Shown here one piece after another: positions 37,289-47,030 of a stretch of DNA of 64,000 bases. Each line of letters opens with the position of its first letter. Positions within the stretch are counted from its first letter, which is position 1. Origin of the DNA: Anaeramoeba flamelloides (lineage: Eukaryota; Metamonada; Anaeramoebidae); NCBI GenBank assembly GCA_027625915.1, contig JANTQA010000012.1, forward strand, positions 1,767,001 through 1,831,000, read 5' to 3'. The position numbers and the translations under genes are program-made. The notes below the pieces were generated by a model. The model was not told where the DNA came from. It searched no databases and saw nothing but the letters and a program-made list of their open reading frames with translations.

Positions 37289-40200
37289 TCAATTATTTGC
37301 GGCAAAGATAATTGAATTTCCAATAATTTTTTCTGCGCCCATACTTCTTTTCCAAGAAGTAGGAAAATTTCTATTGGATATTGGTAAAAGATTTAAACAT
37401 ACAACCATTCCATATTCTGGATTTTTTTTTTTAACAATAATTAAAGGGTTGCCGTTTTTCCATTTTGCAATTACTTTGGCGCCTTTTGATAAACCCCTTT
37501 TCAGATCAATGTTAACTTGATAGCCATGAGATCCGCCGTTGAAATTTTTAACGCCTTTCAATATTTCTGATTTTTTATCTAAAATTTCACCCATTTCGGC
37601 TCTTGAATGGGCTTTTCTAATGCCTGGCTTGATCGGTATAAAGTCATCATCCAAGATCCTTCCATGAATTGTAACATCGCTATTATTTTTCGTTGATCGT
37701 GCTTTATTTGGGGCAGCTAAGGTATTACATGATGCAATGACCAAACCGCCACCATCTTCAACAAATTTGGCAAGAGATTCTCCTAATTTTTTGACGTGTT
37801 TATATTTTTTATCGAATGTATAAAGAAAAACTACATCGTGCTTTTGAATTTTTTTATACCGAACCAACTTTTTATCACCTCGAATAGATGTTATGTTTTT
37901 TATCCCCCCCATTCCCATGGTTTGAACAACATCCTTGATTCTTGTTTTTTTGGAATCACCCGCAATTAATAAAACTTTGATTTGGCTTTTGTTTTTTATT
38001 TGGTTATTGTTTGGTATTTTGCTTCGTTTATTCAGATTTTCGATTTTGCCTTTACTTTTGTTTTTTTTTTTATGAGCCGTATCTTTTTTCGATTTTTTAG
38101 AAGTATCATTTTCTTTATCTTCTTCAGATTCTTCTTCATCGGGTTCTGTTTCTGATTCATCTGAATCTGAATCTGAAGATTTTTCATCAGATTCATCCTC
38201 ATCCTCATCATCTTCATCTAAATCATAATCAGACTCATCTGAATTCTCGTTATCCTCGGAAGAATTATTAGAATCTTCTTCTTCAGAAGAATTGTTTTCT
38301 TCTGAATCGTCATTGTCATCGTCATCATCTTCATCTGAATCGTCATTGGAGTCATCTGAATTTTCGTCATCCTCGGAAGAATTATTAGAATCTTCTTCTT
38401 CAGAATCAGAATCATTTTCTTCATCATCTTCAGATTCTTCTTCATCGGGTTCTGTTTCTGATTCATCTGAATCTGAGTCTTCATCAGAATCGTTGTTGGA
38501 CTCCTCAGATTCATCATCAGAAATAATATTATTTTTCTTTTTTTCTTTTATTCGTTTTTTTGTCGTTGTATTTAGTTTTGGTTTTTTGTTTTGTTTTGGT
38601 TTTGGTTTTGGTTTTGGTTTTGGTTTTTGTTTTGGTTTTTGTTTTGTATTGGGATTCTTTTTTTTTTGTATTTCGTTATCCTTTTTTAAATCAATTTTTA
38701 CATTTTTCTTATCATTTTCATTTTTGCTTTCTTTTGGCCTGTTAGTTTTTTGATCATCTTTTTGTTTTTTTGATTTTGATTTTTTATCGTCATTTTTTTT
38801 CTTTTCTTTTTTCTTTAATTTATTTTTTTTATTTTTGTGTTTGTGTTTGTGTTTGTGTTTATGCTTATGTTTATGTTTGTGCTTATGTTTGTGTTTGTTC
38901 TTTTTTTTCTTTTTCTTTTTTCTTCTTCTTTCTTTCTCTTTTTTTTTTTCCCTTTTTCTTTTCTTTCTCATCATTTCTTTCTTTTTTTCATTTGTAATTC
39001 TTCCTCTTCCCCTCCCTCTTCCCCTCCCTCTTCCCCTCCCTCTACCCCTCCCTCTTCCTCTTCCTCTTCCCCTTCCTCTTCCCCTACCTCTTGTTTTAGC
39101 GTTACTTTGTTCTTTATCATTTTCTTTTTGATTTTCAATTTCCATTTTCATTTTATTTTTATCTTTGTCTTCTTCTTTTCCCTTTTCTTTTATTATTTCG
39201 ATTTCTTTTATTATTTCGATTTCTTTTTCCTTGGTTTCCACTTTTTCTTTATCTTTTTCTGCTATTTTTTCTTTCCCTTTTTCCTTTTCGTTTTCATTTA
39301 CTTTTTTTTTATGAGCCATTTCTTTTTCTTTGAAATTCACATTTTTTTCGATCTTCATTTTTGTTATGTGTAAATTGTTTTCTTCTGATTTTTGTTTACT
39401 ATTATTTTTCTGATCTTGTTTTTTTTTCATTTTCATTTTCATTTTTTTGAATTCATTTTCATTAAACCACTTCAGAGAACGGATTTCCTTTATTTGTGCT
39501 TCTTTCAATTTCCCAATATCAATAAATTTTAATAAATTTTTGATATAATTTCTTGAATTAGCATTCGAATTTTGTTTTTTATCTTTTTGACTTAAAAATC
39601 GTGCTCTGTCCCTTACTCTATTAAATAAAATATTTTGTTCACATTTTTTATAAAAATTGTTATCACCGAGAAGTGTTAAAATTGTTCTTTCAGAGACAGT
39701 ATTTAAACAACCATTTTTTTGAAGAACCTTTGTTGGATTTTTATTAAGCCATTTTAATAATTGATTGCGCAAATTTGGAAATGATTCTACAAGTGATTTT
39801 TCTAAAAGTTCAAAAGGGTTGCTGGTTGGATCCGTTCTTGATAATAATTCCTGTATTAAATGGTTAACTTTAAATTTTTCAGCAAGATCTAATATCGATA
39901 ATAGGATCCCTTTTTCTTGTAATTCTTTCTTTTCTGTTTTGGTATTTTCTTGTTTTTGTTCTTGCTTTTGATGTTCTTGTTCATGTTTTTGTTCATGTTT
40001 TTGTTTTTGTTTTTGTTCTTGTTTTTGTTGTGATTGTGATTGTGGTTGCTTTTTCAATGTATTTAATTGGTTAATTGTATCTTTGGAATCATTTGGGAAT
40101 TCTTCTTGATTTAATTGCTGAACAGGATCGTTAATATCAAGATCAAGGTTCCCTGTATAAAGAAATTTTAAAAGTCTCCGAAAGGCAACTGGATCCGAAT

Positions 40201-40402
40201 CAGGAAGAGTAACAACAGCAACCCTTCTTGGATCGTTCTGCCAATTTTCACCATAAAACGTTTGCTGAAATAATTTGCTGTTTAATGACAACACAAACTT
40301 ATGTGCATAGATCTTTTTTTTTTCTTCGCCAACAAAAAACATTACATCAGACATTAGTGAATTATCAAAAAGGATCGAGTATGGATAAGTATAAGCTGTC
40401 AT
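37289..40402 (-). CDS. BTB-BACK protein with long repeat tracts and amidotransferase-like C-terminal domain
   Basis: 1037 codons, ATG (40400-40402) to TGA, uninterrupted. Residues 10-95 are a BTB/POZ domain (SDVMFFVGEEKKKIYAHKFVLSLNSKLF; LLKFLYTG). A Q/K-rich insert interrupts it, then GILLSILDLAEKFKVNHL and a BACK-like helical region to about residue 310. Residues 320-800 are low complexity: KE-rich, an RG tract (about 435-468), a KH tract (about 500-522), a KP tract and an acidic Ser/Asp/Glu region with repeated ESETEPDEEESE (about 627-780). Residues 805-1037 form a globular domain: KVLLIAGDS, HDVVFLYTFD, FVEDGGGLVIASCNT, GILKGVKNFNGGSHGYQV and YGMVVCLNLLP. This resembles class I amidotransferase/ThuA-like folds, without a clear catalytic triad. 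BTB proteins often act as Cullin-3 adaptors. The RG and KH tracts could bind nucleic acid; that is inference. Confidence 0.88.
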   Translation of the reverse strand: MTAYTYPYSILFDNSLMSDVMFFVGEEKKKIYAHKFVLSLNSKLFQQTFYGENWQNDPRRVAVVTLPDSDPVAFRRLLKFLYTGNLDLDINDPVQQLNQEEFPNDSKDTINQLNTLKKQPQSQSQQKQEQKQKQKHEQKHEQEHQKQEQKQENTKTEKKELQEKGILLSILDLAEKFKVNHLIQELLSRTDPTSNPFELLEKSLVESFPNLRNQLLKWLNKNPTKVLQKNGCLNTVSERTILTLLGDNNFYKKCEQNILFNRVRDRARFLSQKDKKQNSNANSRNYIKNLLKFIDIGKLKEAQIKEIRSLKWFNENEFKKMKMKMKKKQDQKNNSKQKSEENNLHITKMKIEKNVNFKEKEMAHKKKVNENEKEKGKEKIAEKDKEKVETKEKEIEIIKEIEIIKEKGKEEDKDKNKMKMEIENQKENDKEQSNAKTRGRGRGRGRGRGRGRGRGRGRGRGRGRGRGRITNEKKKEMMRKKRKREKKKEKERRRKKKKKKKNKHKHKHKHKHKHKHKHKHKHKNKKNKLKKKEKKKNDDKKSKSKKQKDDQKTNRPKESKNENDKKNVKIDLKKDNEIQKKKNPNTKQKPKQKPKPKPKPKPKQNKKPKLNTTTKKRIKEKKKNNIISDDESEESNNDSDEDSDSDESETEPDEEESEDDEENDSDSEEEDSNNSSEDDENSDDSNDDSDEDDDDDNDDSEENNSSEEEDSNNSSEDNENSDESDYDLDEDDEDEDESDEKSSDSDSDESETEPDEEESEEDKENDTSKKSKKDTAHKKKNKSKGKIENLNKRSKIPNNNQIKNKSQIKVLLIAGDSKKTRIKDVVQTMGMGGIKNITSIRGDKKLVRYKKIQKHDVVFLYTFDKKYKHVKKLGESLAKFVEDGGGLVIASCNTLAAPNKARSTKNNSDVTIHGRILDDDFIPIKPGIRKAHSRAEMGEILDKKSEILKGVKNFNGGSHGYQVNIDLKRGLSKGAKVIAKWKNGNPLIIVKKKNPEYGMVVCLNLLPISNRNFPTSWKRSMGAEKIIGNSIIFAANN

Positions 40403-40989
40403 CTCTTATAATTTTCCTCTTTGTAGTTGATTGCCAAACCAGATAACAATTTATTTGTTTTATGGTTCGACAGTAGTTTGTAATAAGAGAAAAGAAAACA
40501 ATAAAAAAAAAAAAACGAAAGGTAATTTAAAAAAATGAAAAGTAAATTTACAGTTCAATTACAAAATATCTCATGAATTTGATAAACCTATTGTCCCTTT
40601 AAAGAACTGAAGTGTGTTTAAAACTTTTAGAGATTTGAATAAGACTAGAGATTTTAATGTGTAGTAAAAGTTGATACAAAAGACACAAAATTATTTTTGT
40701 TATAATTCGAAAATCAGTTATTTGGTCATCTGAGTTGCTTCGTGTTTTAGGTAAACTTTAATTTATTTGTTCGACACATTGTTAAGTTTTAAATAAGTGA
40801 ATCTATTGCCACATTTCAAGATCTGGATCTAAAAATTTTAGGCTTGTTGAAAGACTTTTTTTTTTGTTATTATTTGATATTGTTCGAAGTTTTTATATAC
40901 GGTTTCCAAAATTTTTTGTGGAAAAAAATTAAACAGATTAATTTTCAAAGATTAACTGAATTTAATAAAGGCACAATAATATAATAAAA

Positions 40990-42370
40990 AGAAGGGCTAG
41001 GTATTTTGAAAAAAGTATAGAATTTTTTTTACATTTAATAAAAAATTTCTCTTTGTCAAGTTGATCTATTTATAAATTATCAATATCACATTAAACAAAT
41101 ACAAAAACTATTAATACTAATTAAATCAATGTCTATGGTATTTATTCCAAAATATATTCTTAAAATATTTAAAAAACTTTTAAAAATAAAATGTACACTA
41201 TTTTTGGAGAAAACAAAGCATAGCAAATTTCAATAAAAAAAAGTATGGAATAAGTACAAATGAGTCTTCAGATAATAAAATATGTGTTAACCCCTCATAA
41301 TATTTATATATTATGATATGTGTGAAATAGAGGCGTTATAAATATTGAAAGTATTATAAAATTTGAAAGAAACTCAGGAAAATTTCAAGAAACTCACCTC
41401 AAACAGTTTTTTAAAAAATAATCAATTTTTTTAATTTTTTTTTTTGTTATAAAAGGCGTTATTAAAATTTTGTTAAGATGCTACATTGGTGTTAAATATT
41501 TACAAACAGGTTAAATTAGTTTTCATAAATTAAGGGTATATACAAAAAAATAAATAATAAAAGTATTATAAATCTTTTTAAAATTGTTCTCGAATTAAAA
41601 ACGTTTATTGAAAACAGTTTTATATTGAAAAATTATTAATAAAAACATCATATGAAACAAATTGTAATTAAATATTTGAAATTTTATTTTTTTGATAGTT
41701 TTTTTACAAATAAAAAAATTATTTAAAAATTCAAGATATTTTAAAATAATAAAATTTTAAGCATGTTATAAAACATGTGCCAAAAGTGATGACTTAATAT
41801 TTGAAGTTTTTTTACTAAATTTGACATTTTTCCAAAAACTCAAAAACTTTTCCTATTTGCCCCGATGGGGGATCTTTTTTGTTAACAAACTTGATGTTTC
41901 TAAGAGCAAAAAATTCGATTTAATAATCGAATAAAAATGTTTGGGGGTAGAAACAGTAATTCAAAAATCAGAAATAATTTTCAGAAATTAAAACACAAAA
42001 CAATCCCAAACATTTTTATTTTTTCATTCAATTGATTTATTTGATATTAGAAGCCCCAAGAACATTATCAAAAAAGATCTCTGGTCGGAGTACATAGTAA
42101 AAGTTTATTATTTTTGGGAAAATGTAAAATTTAATAAAAAAACTTAAAATATTAAGACATCACTTTTTACTTTATAAAAAATAAAATTAAAATTTTTTTA
42201 TTAAAAAATCACAATACAAACAAGATTAGAAGTGTATAAATATGTTTTCTCATTTTATTATTCAGGTATGTTTTTTATTCTATTGGGAATTTTCAGAGAT
42301 TAAACCTATCAAGAAAAACGATTTTTTAATGGATCAAAAAGAAAAAAGAAGATTAAAATTTTATCACCTT
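40990..42370 (+). repeat. Dispersed repeat copy B, split by about 1 kb of inserted DNA
   Basis: 40990-41270 follows copy A (29041-29300) closely: GGTATTTTGAAAAAAGTATAG, AAATCAATG, TTTTTGGAGAAAAC. Similarity then stops and resumes at about 42270-42370, where GAGATTAAA, AAAACGATTTTT and GATCAAAAAGAAAA occur in the order of copy A 29358-29408. The intervening 1 kb contains the fold-back element 41784-42172. Simplest reading: an older repeat split by later insertion. Confidence 0.5.
41784..42172. mobile_element. Fold-back element of about 390 bp
   Basis: AAAAGTGATGACTTAATATT at the left is matched in inverse by AATATTAAGACATCACTTTT at the right. Pairing continues inward for about 170 bases per arm (AGATCTCTGG against GGGGGATCTTTT; AAAAATGTTTGGG against CCCAAACATTTTT), leaving a loop of only about 40 bases. 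No coding potential. It lies inside dispersed-repeat copy B. Exact ends are uncertain because weak pairing continues outward. Confidence 0.65.
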
Positions 42371-42795
42371 TTAAAAATATGATTTAAAATCATTTAGGAA
42401 ATTTTGTCGTTCTTTACTGAAGAAGTATCATACTAACGAACCAATTGGATCATTCTTAATCAATACAGGTATTTGAATAATAAATGGGAAAAAATTTTCA
42501 CTTCATTTCACCTATATTCTACTTTTGAAATACAGAACGAGGAATAGATTGGACTTATGTTTATCTATTTATTTGTTTGTCTATATTTTATTGTACACAT
42601 TGATTAGAGAATTATCCTAAAGAACAATAATGTGTTAAAACTGAATAAATAGAAATCAGATAAAATATTATCCTTTGTAAAAATCACATACCATTAAAGG
42701 ATTAAAAATAATTTTTGTTTCTTGAAATTGTTTTATAAGGTTGGGTTTAATTGGATATTATATAAAAATTTTCCACCTCTTTTTTGGAGATAGCT

Positions 42796-44522
42796 TTTAC
42801 AAGTTCTTTAAAAAATTTGAAAAGTTACTCATTTTTGTTTCTGAGAAAGTTGCTCAAAAAATTGATAAAATAATAAATTGAGATTATTCACAAATAAAAA
42901 ATAAATGAATAAATAAATAAATAAATAATAAAACTTTAGCTAAGTAAAACTCAATCTTTCAAACAATAGAATTGAAATTTAAGAATCGATTGTATTCCAT
43001 TATTTGAAGTAAATAAAATGTTTTTAAAAAAAAAATAAAAGAAAATTAATTCATTATTTTTTCAAATAAACAAATTTTTCAACAAACAAAACAATCAACA
43101 CAAATCGAAAATGACAAAAGTTATAATTGATTTAGGAACTTATTCATTTAAATTTGCCTTTGGTCTCAAAACATATTCTTTTGAACCACAGGAAATCAAA
43201 TGCTCAGAATATGGTGAACCATTCAATGGAAAAGAAATCACTAATCTTGACGCTTTCAAAAAGATGATCAACAAGATCTTTGAAACTTTGCAAGTTAAAC
43301 CAAATACCTGCCAGGTTGTTGTGAGTGTACACGTTCATGAGCCATATCAATTAGATGAAGTTTTGGCAAATTATTTCTTCAATGAATTAAATGTTCAAGG
43401 ATTGTTTATTGCAGTGCAACCTGTTTTGTCAATGTACAGTTGTGGTAAACTTGATGCTTTAGTTGTTGAACTTGGTAAGAATTATGTTCAAATCGTTCCA
43501 GCTAGAAATGGGTGGGCTGTTACTGATGCAATCAAAGTTGCAAAAATCAGTGAAAATGTTGATATTGTAACAATCACTGACTTAATCCAAGAATCAATCA
43601 ATTCAATCAAAGAATCTTCACACACAATCTTATTGCAAAATATCGTTGTTGCAGGGTTTCATGCAAATGAACAATTTGAAGACAAATTAGAAAAGAAATT
43701 AACAGAAATATATACAGACAAAAAAATCCACATAATGGCAGTCGATAATAAAAAAATGGGAAGACAAAACTCATCTTTGATTGGTGGGTGTATCCTTTCT
43801 GTGCAAGAAAAATTTGATACCATGTGGATCACAAAACAAAAATATCATGAAATGGGCCAAGAAATACTGAAAGCAGTTTACACAGTTCCAGAAGAAGCTA
43901 AATTTTAAATTAAGTTTTTATAATATTCATTCTATTTTTATTGTTCAACAATTCATTTTTATTGATTTATTTTTATACTGTTCTTTTCCTATTTTTTGGT
44001 TTACTAAACATCATTTGACATTTTAAATGTGAAAAATTTTGATTTTTCGACAAAAAAAAAAAAAAAAAAAATAACACCTAGATCCTTTATATTTCTACAA
44101 CAGATCAAATTATTCCAAATTTTAATAAAATCTCAAACAAGAAAAAATTATTTTTTTTTTTTTTTCTGTTTTTACTTTTTTTCATATTTTTTTATTTTTT
44201 CTAATTAGTTTATATTTTTTTTTAATAATATAAGTGGTACTCAAAGGGTTATAAGAGCTAAAACTAAAAAAAAAAAACAGTTAAAATATATTAATAATAT
44301 ATTCCATTGTTTATTTCAAAAGATCTTTCTTTATGGAGATATTGGAAAATTAGTTTGTAAATATTTTCAAACTTTTTTTTTTATAAGAATTTACTTTTTA
44401 ATACTTTTTTTTATTATTAAAAATTGAAATTTGCTAATTATACTTTTTGAGAATATTTTACATTTTGGTTTTTGGAAATAAATTGGTTTTTTATTTTTTT
44501 TTATTTGAAAATTTTAAAGTGT
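42796..44522 (+). repeat. Right arm of the large inverted repeat carrying a mini-actin gene
   Basis: Inverse of 30645-32350. Similarity begins at ACAAGTTCTTTAAAAAATTTG (42796) and ends near TTGAAAATTTTAAAGTG (44522). Small indels in A/T runs and a TAAA tetranucleotide expansion (about 42900-42930) distinguish it from the left arm. Confidence 0.85.
43111..43908 (+). CDS. Mini-actin: actin-related protein lacking subdomains 2 and 4 (copy 2)
   Basis: 265 codons, ATG to TAA, no intron; same architecture as the copy at 31256-32053. Only four residues differ, all near the C-terminus: VQEKF for VQDTF and HEMGQEI for HELGQEA. About fifteen nucleotide differences were counted by eye across 798 bases; most others are silent. 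The intact frames and silent bias suggest both copies are functional or were homogenised by gene conversion. The upstream 300 bp are also conserved. The protein keeps the actin core motifs of subdomains 1 and 3 and lacks the DNase-I loop region and subdomain 4. Confidence 0.88.
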   Translation: MTKVIIDLGTYSFKFAFGLKTYSFEPQEIKCSEYGEPFNGKEITNLDAFKKMINKIFETLQVKPNTCQVVVSVHVHEPYQLDEVLANYFFNELNVQGLFIAVQPVLSMYSCGKLDALVVELGKNYVQIVPARNGWAVTDAIKVAKISENVDIVTITDLIQESINSIKESSHTILLQNIVVAGFHANEQFEDKLEKKLTEIYTDKKIHIMAVDNKKMGRQNSSLIGGCILSVQEKFDTMWITKQKYHEMGQEILKAVYTVPEEAKF

Positions 44523-46990
44523 TAAATATTCAAATATGATATTATTTATTTCAAAAGATTTGGAAAAAACAAAAAAATTAAATAAAAAGATAATTTTCGA
44601 TTTTTAAGTAAAAAAAACAGATTTCAAAGAAAAAATATTAAAATTTATTAATTGATTTTAATCCCAACTTTGTATTTATCATAACTCATAGGAACAGTGA
44701 TACATTAATTGCAATATTAATATTTTTATTTCCTTCATAAAACACCCAAATCCAAAGTGTATCATGATAGAACTAATCCATTTAAACTTAAATTTATCAA
44801 TATTTTGGAAAATTATTAATTTTTTTATCAAAGAATTTCAATTATTTGACAAGCATTTTGTCACATGAAAATTAAAAAGATTAGAAAAACTTTGAAAATA
44901 ATCAAAATAAAAGATCTTTTCATGTGAAAAGGGTTTATTTATTTTTTTTTGTTTTTTTAATAGATTTATTGTGGAAATTTTGTTATAATATTTCTTAATA
45001 TTAATTCGAGAAATAGCTCATTGTTGCAATTTTACTAAACCCAAATTACTAATATCAACAGGATATATGAAATTATATTGTTGATTGAAAAAATAATTAT
45101 TTACTTTTTTTTGTATATAATTTTATTAAAAGGTTTATGTTTTTCAGAAAAATAAAAAAAAAAAATTCTAATCTTTGATTTTGATATATTATCTGAAGGG
45201 TACATCATTTATAACTAAATCAAAGAGTATAAAATTATATATTTGGCAAAATAACTAATTTGAAAAATTTATTTTAGAAAGTTTTTTTTTATTTAATTAA
45301 CCTTTTTAAAAAAGAAAATTTAAAAAAGATTTGAATACGTATACTGGTTTATATGATCAGTGTAATATTTCAATGTCTTGTTAAAAATTTTACTAGAAAA
45401 ATATGAATTTCTTGAAAATTGACCTTTTTTTATTTTATTATTTATATAAAATTGTTACAGGATAATAGAATTAAAGAAAAGGGTATTTTTAAAGAACTTA
45501 TATATATATATATTTCTTCGGTATACTTCTATGGTTAAATATTAAAAGATAATATTCTTAATATGTTAAAATTAGATATTCAAGTGAGCAAATTTGTAAC
45601 TCAAAATTCTAAGAGTAAATAAGCACAGTAATTGAAACTTCAAGCTCTAATTGAGTTTTCTAATTATTTTAAGAGTTTTCCAATTTGGTCAAGATTTTTC
45701 TTGAATTTTTATTTTTTTCAACAATAACCCCTTTTAAAAAAGTTAATTCAATGTTTAAATCTAAAATCCAGTAATTTTAAAAATCATCACGATCAATATT
45801 CTCAAGCAATCAAAAATATTTGTGAAAAAAAAAAGCATTTTACAGTTAAATATCTAAATAATCTATTAAAAATGAACAATTTTAATTGTTTGATCGATTA
45901 AAAAAATTCAAATAAAAAAATTAAAAACTTTAATAAATATTGAAACCTAAAAAAATAACACAATTATTCAAAATTAATCGTAAAATTCGTTAAAAAATAA
46001 AATTTAATTTAGGGTAATTATTTTAGAGATATATTATAACTTTTTTACCTTTTCAAAATAAATATATACCAATTATTATGATGTTTTAGAATTTATAAAA
46101 TCTGATTTGTAATTTTATTAGATATTTTTTTTCATAGTTTTTTTTTCAAATTTTTAAATTTAAAAAATAAAACTAACAAAAAAACTTAAGTAAATTTTTC
46201 CTTAATTCTTTTTAAATTCAAAACAATAAAATACTTTACTAAAATTAAAATAGTTAAAAATTATTTTAATTAGTATAAATAATTTTTTTTTAAGTAAATA
46301 TACTTTTATATTTATTTTTTGATTTTTGGTTATAATTTTCTGTATCTGTTTTAAAGATTTGGGGTTTTTATTTTTAATTTCTATATTTATCAAAGTTTTT
46401 AAATTTATTGATTTGAAATTTTTAATTTAAATTACAAAGTATAGGTAAATTTGTGTATTTTGATATTTATCTGTAAAATAGGAATATTTATTGTATTTTA
46501 GCTATTATTTTTGATTGTTCAACTAAATGAACTTAACAATTTTTAATATTCTGGGATTTTATATTTAATAGTAAACCCAACAAATTTCTTTCAACATTTA
46601 AATTGAGTAGTCATTCACAAAATAATTTTCTTTTTTTTTTTTTTTTTTTACACAAAAGGATTGTTTTGTTTTTTATTGAAATAGATATTTTAACAGGGAG
46701 AATATTATTTTATCTTTAAGGAACAAAAAAAATTAAGGAGTAAAAAGTGTAAATAAGATTTTAATTATAAAATGGCATGGGATAGAAAATAAAAAATTAA
46801 ATAATATTCTACTTAATTCCTAATGATCAATAAAGATTAATGGTATTAAAATTGTTCAAACTTGAATAATAACTCTTAATAAACTCATAATTTTAATTTT
46901 GCTTGAAAAAAAAGTCAATAAAATATCCAAAAAAGCCAATTTTTTATAAAATTTTTATAAATAAATTTCAAATTTTAACAATGGAGAATT

Positions 46991-47030
<40 letters not shown>

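Larger units (their letters stand above)
40403..42795. other. Intergenic DNA between the BTB gene and the right inverted-repeat arm
   Basis: Contains the interrupted copy B of the dispersed repeat and a fold-back element (separate entries). The 5' flank of the BTB gene (40403-40560) is A-rich. No gene seen. Confidence 0.5.

Noticed and set aside
37289-40402. Reading the BTB gene tracts as several separate small genes on the plus strand
   Set aside because: The minus frame is a single 1037-codon ORF with recognised domains at both ends; plus-strand frames are Ser- or Leu/Pro-repeat shadows.
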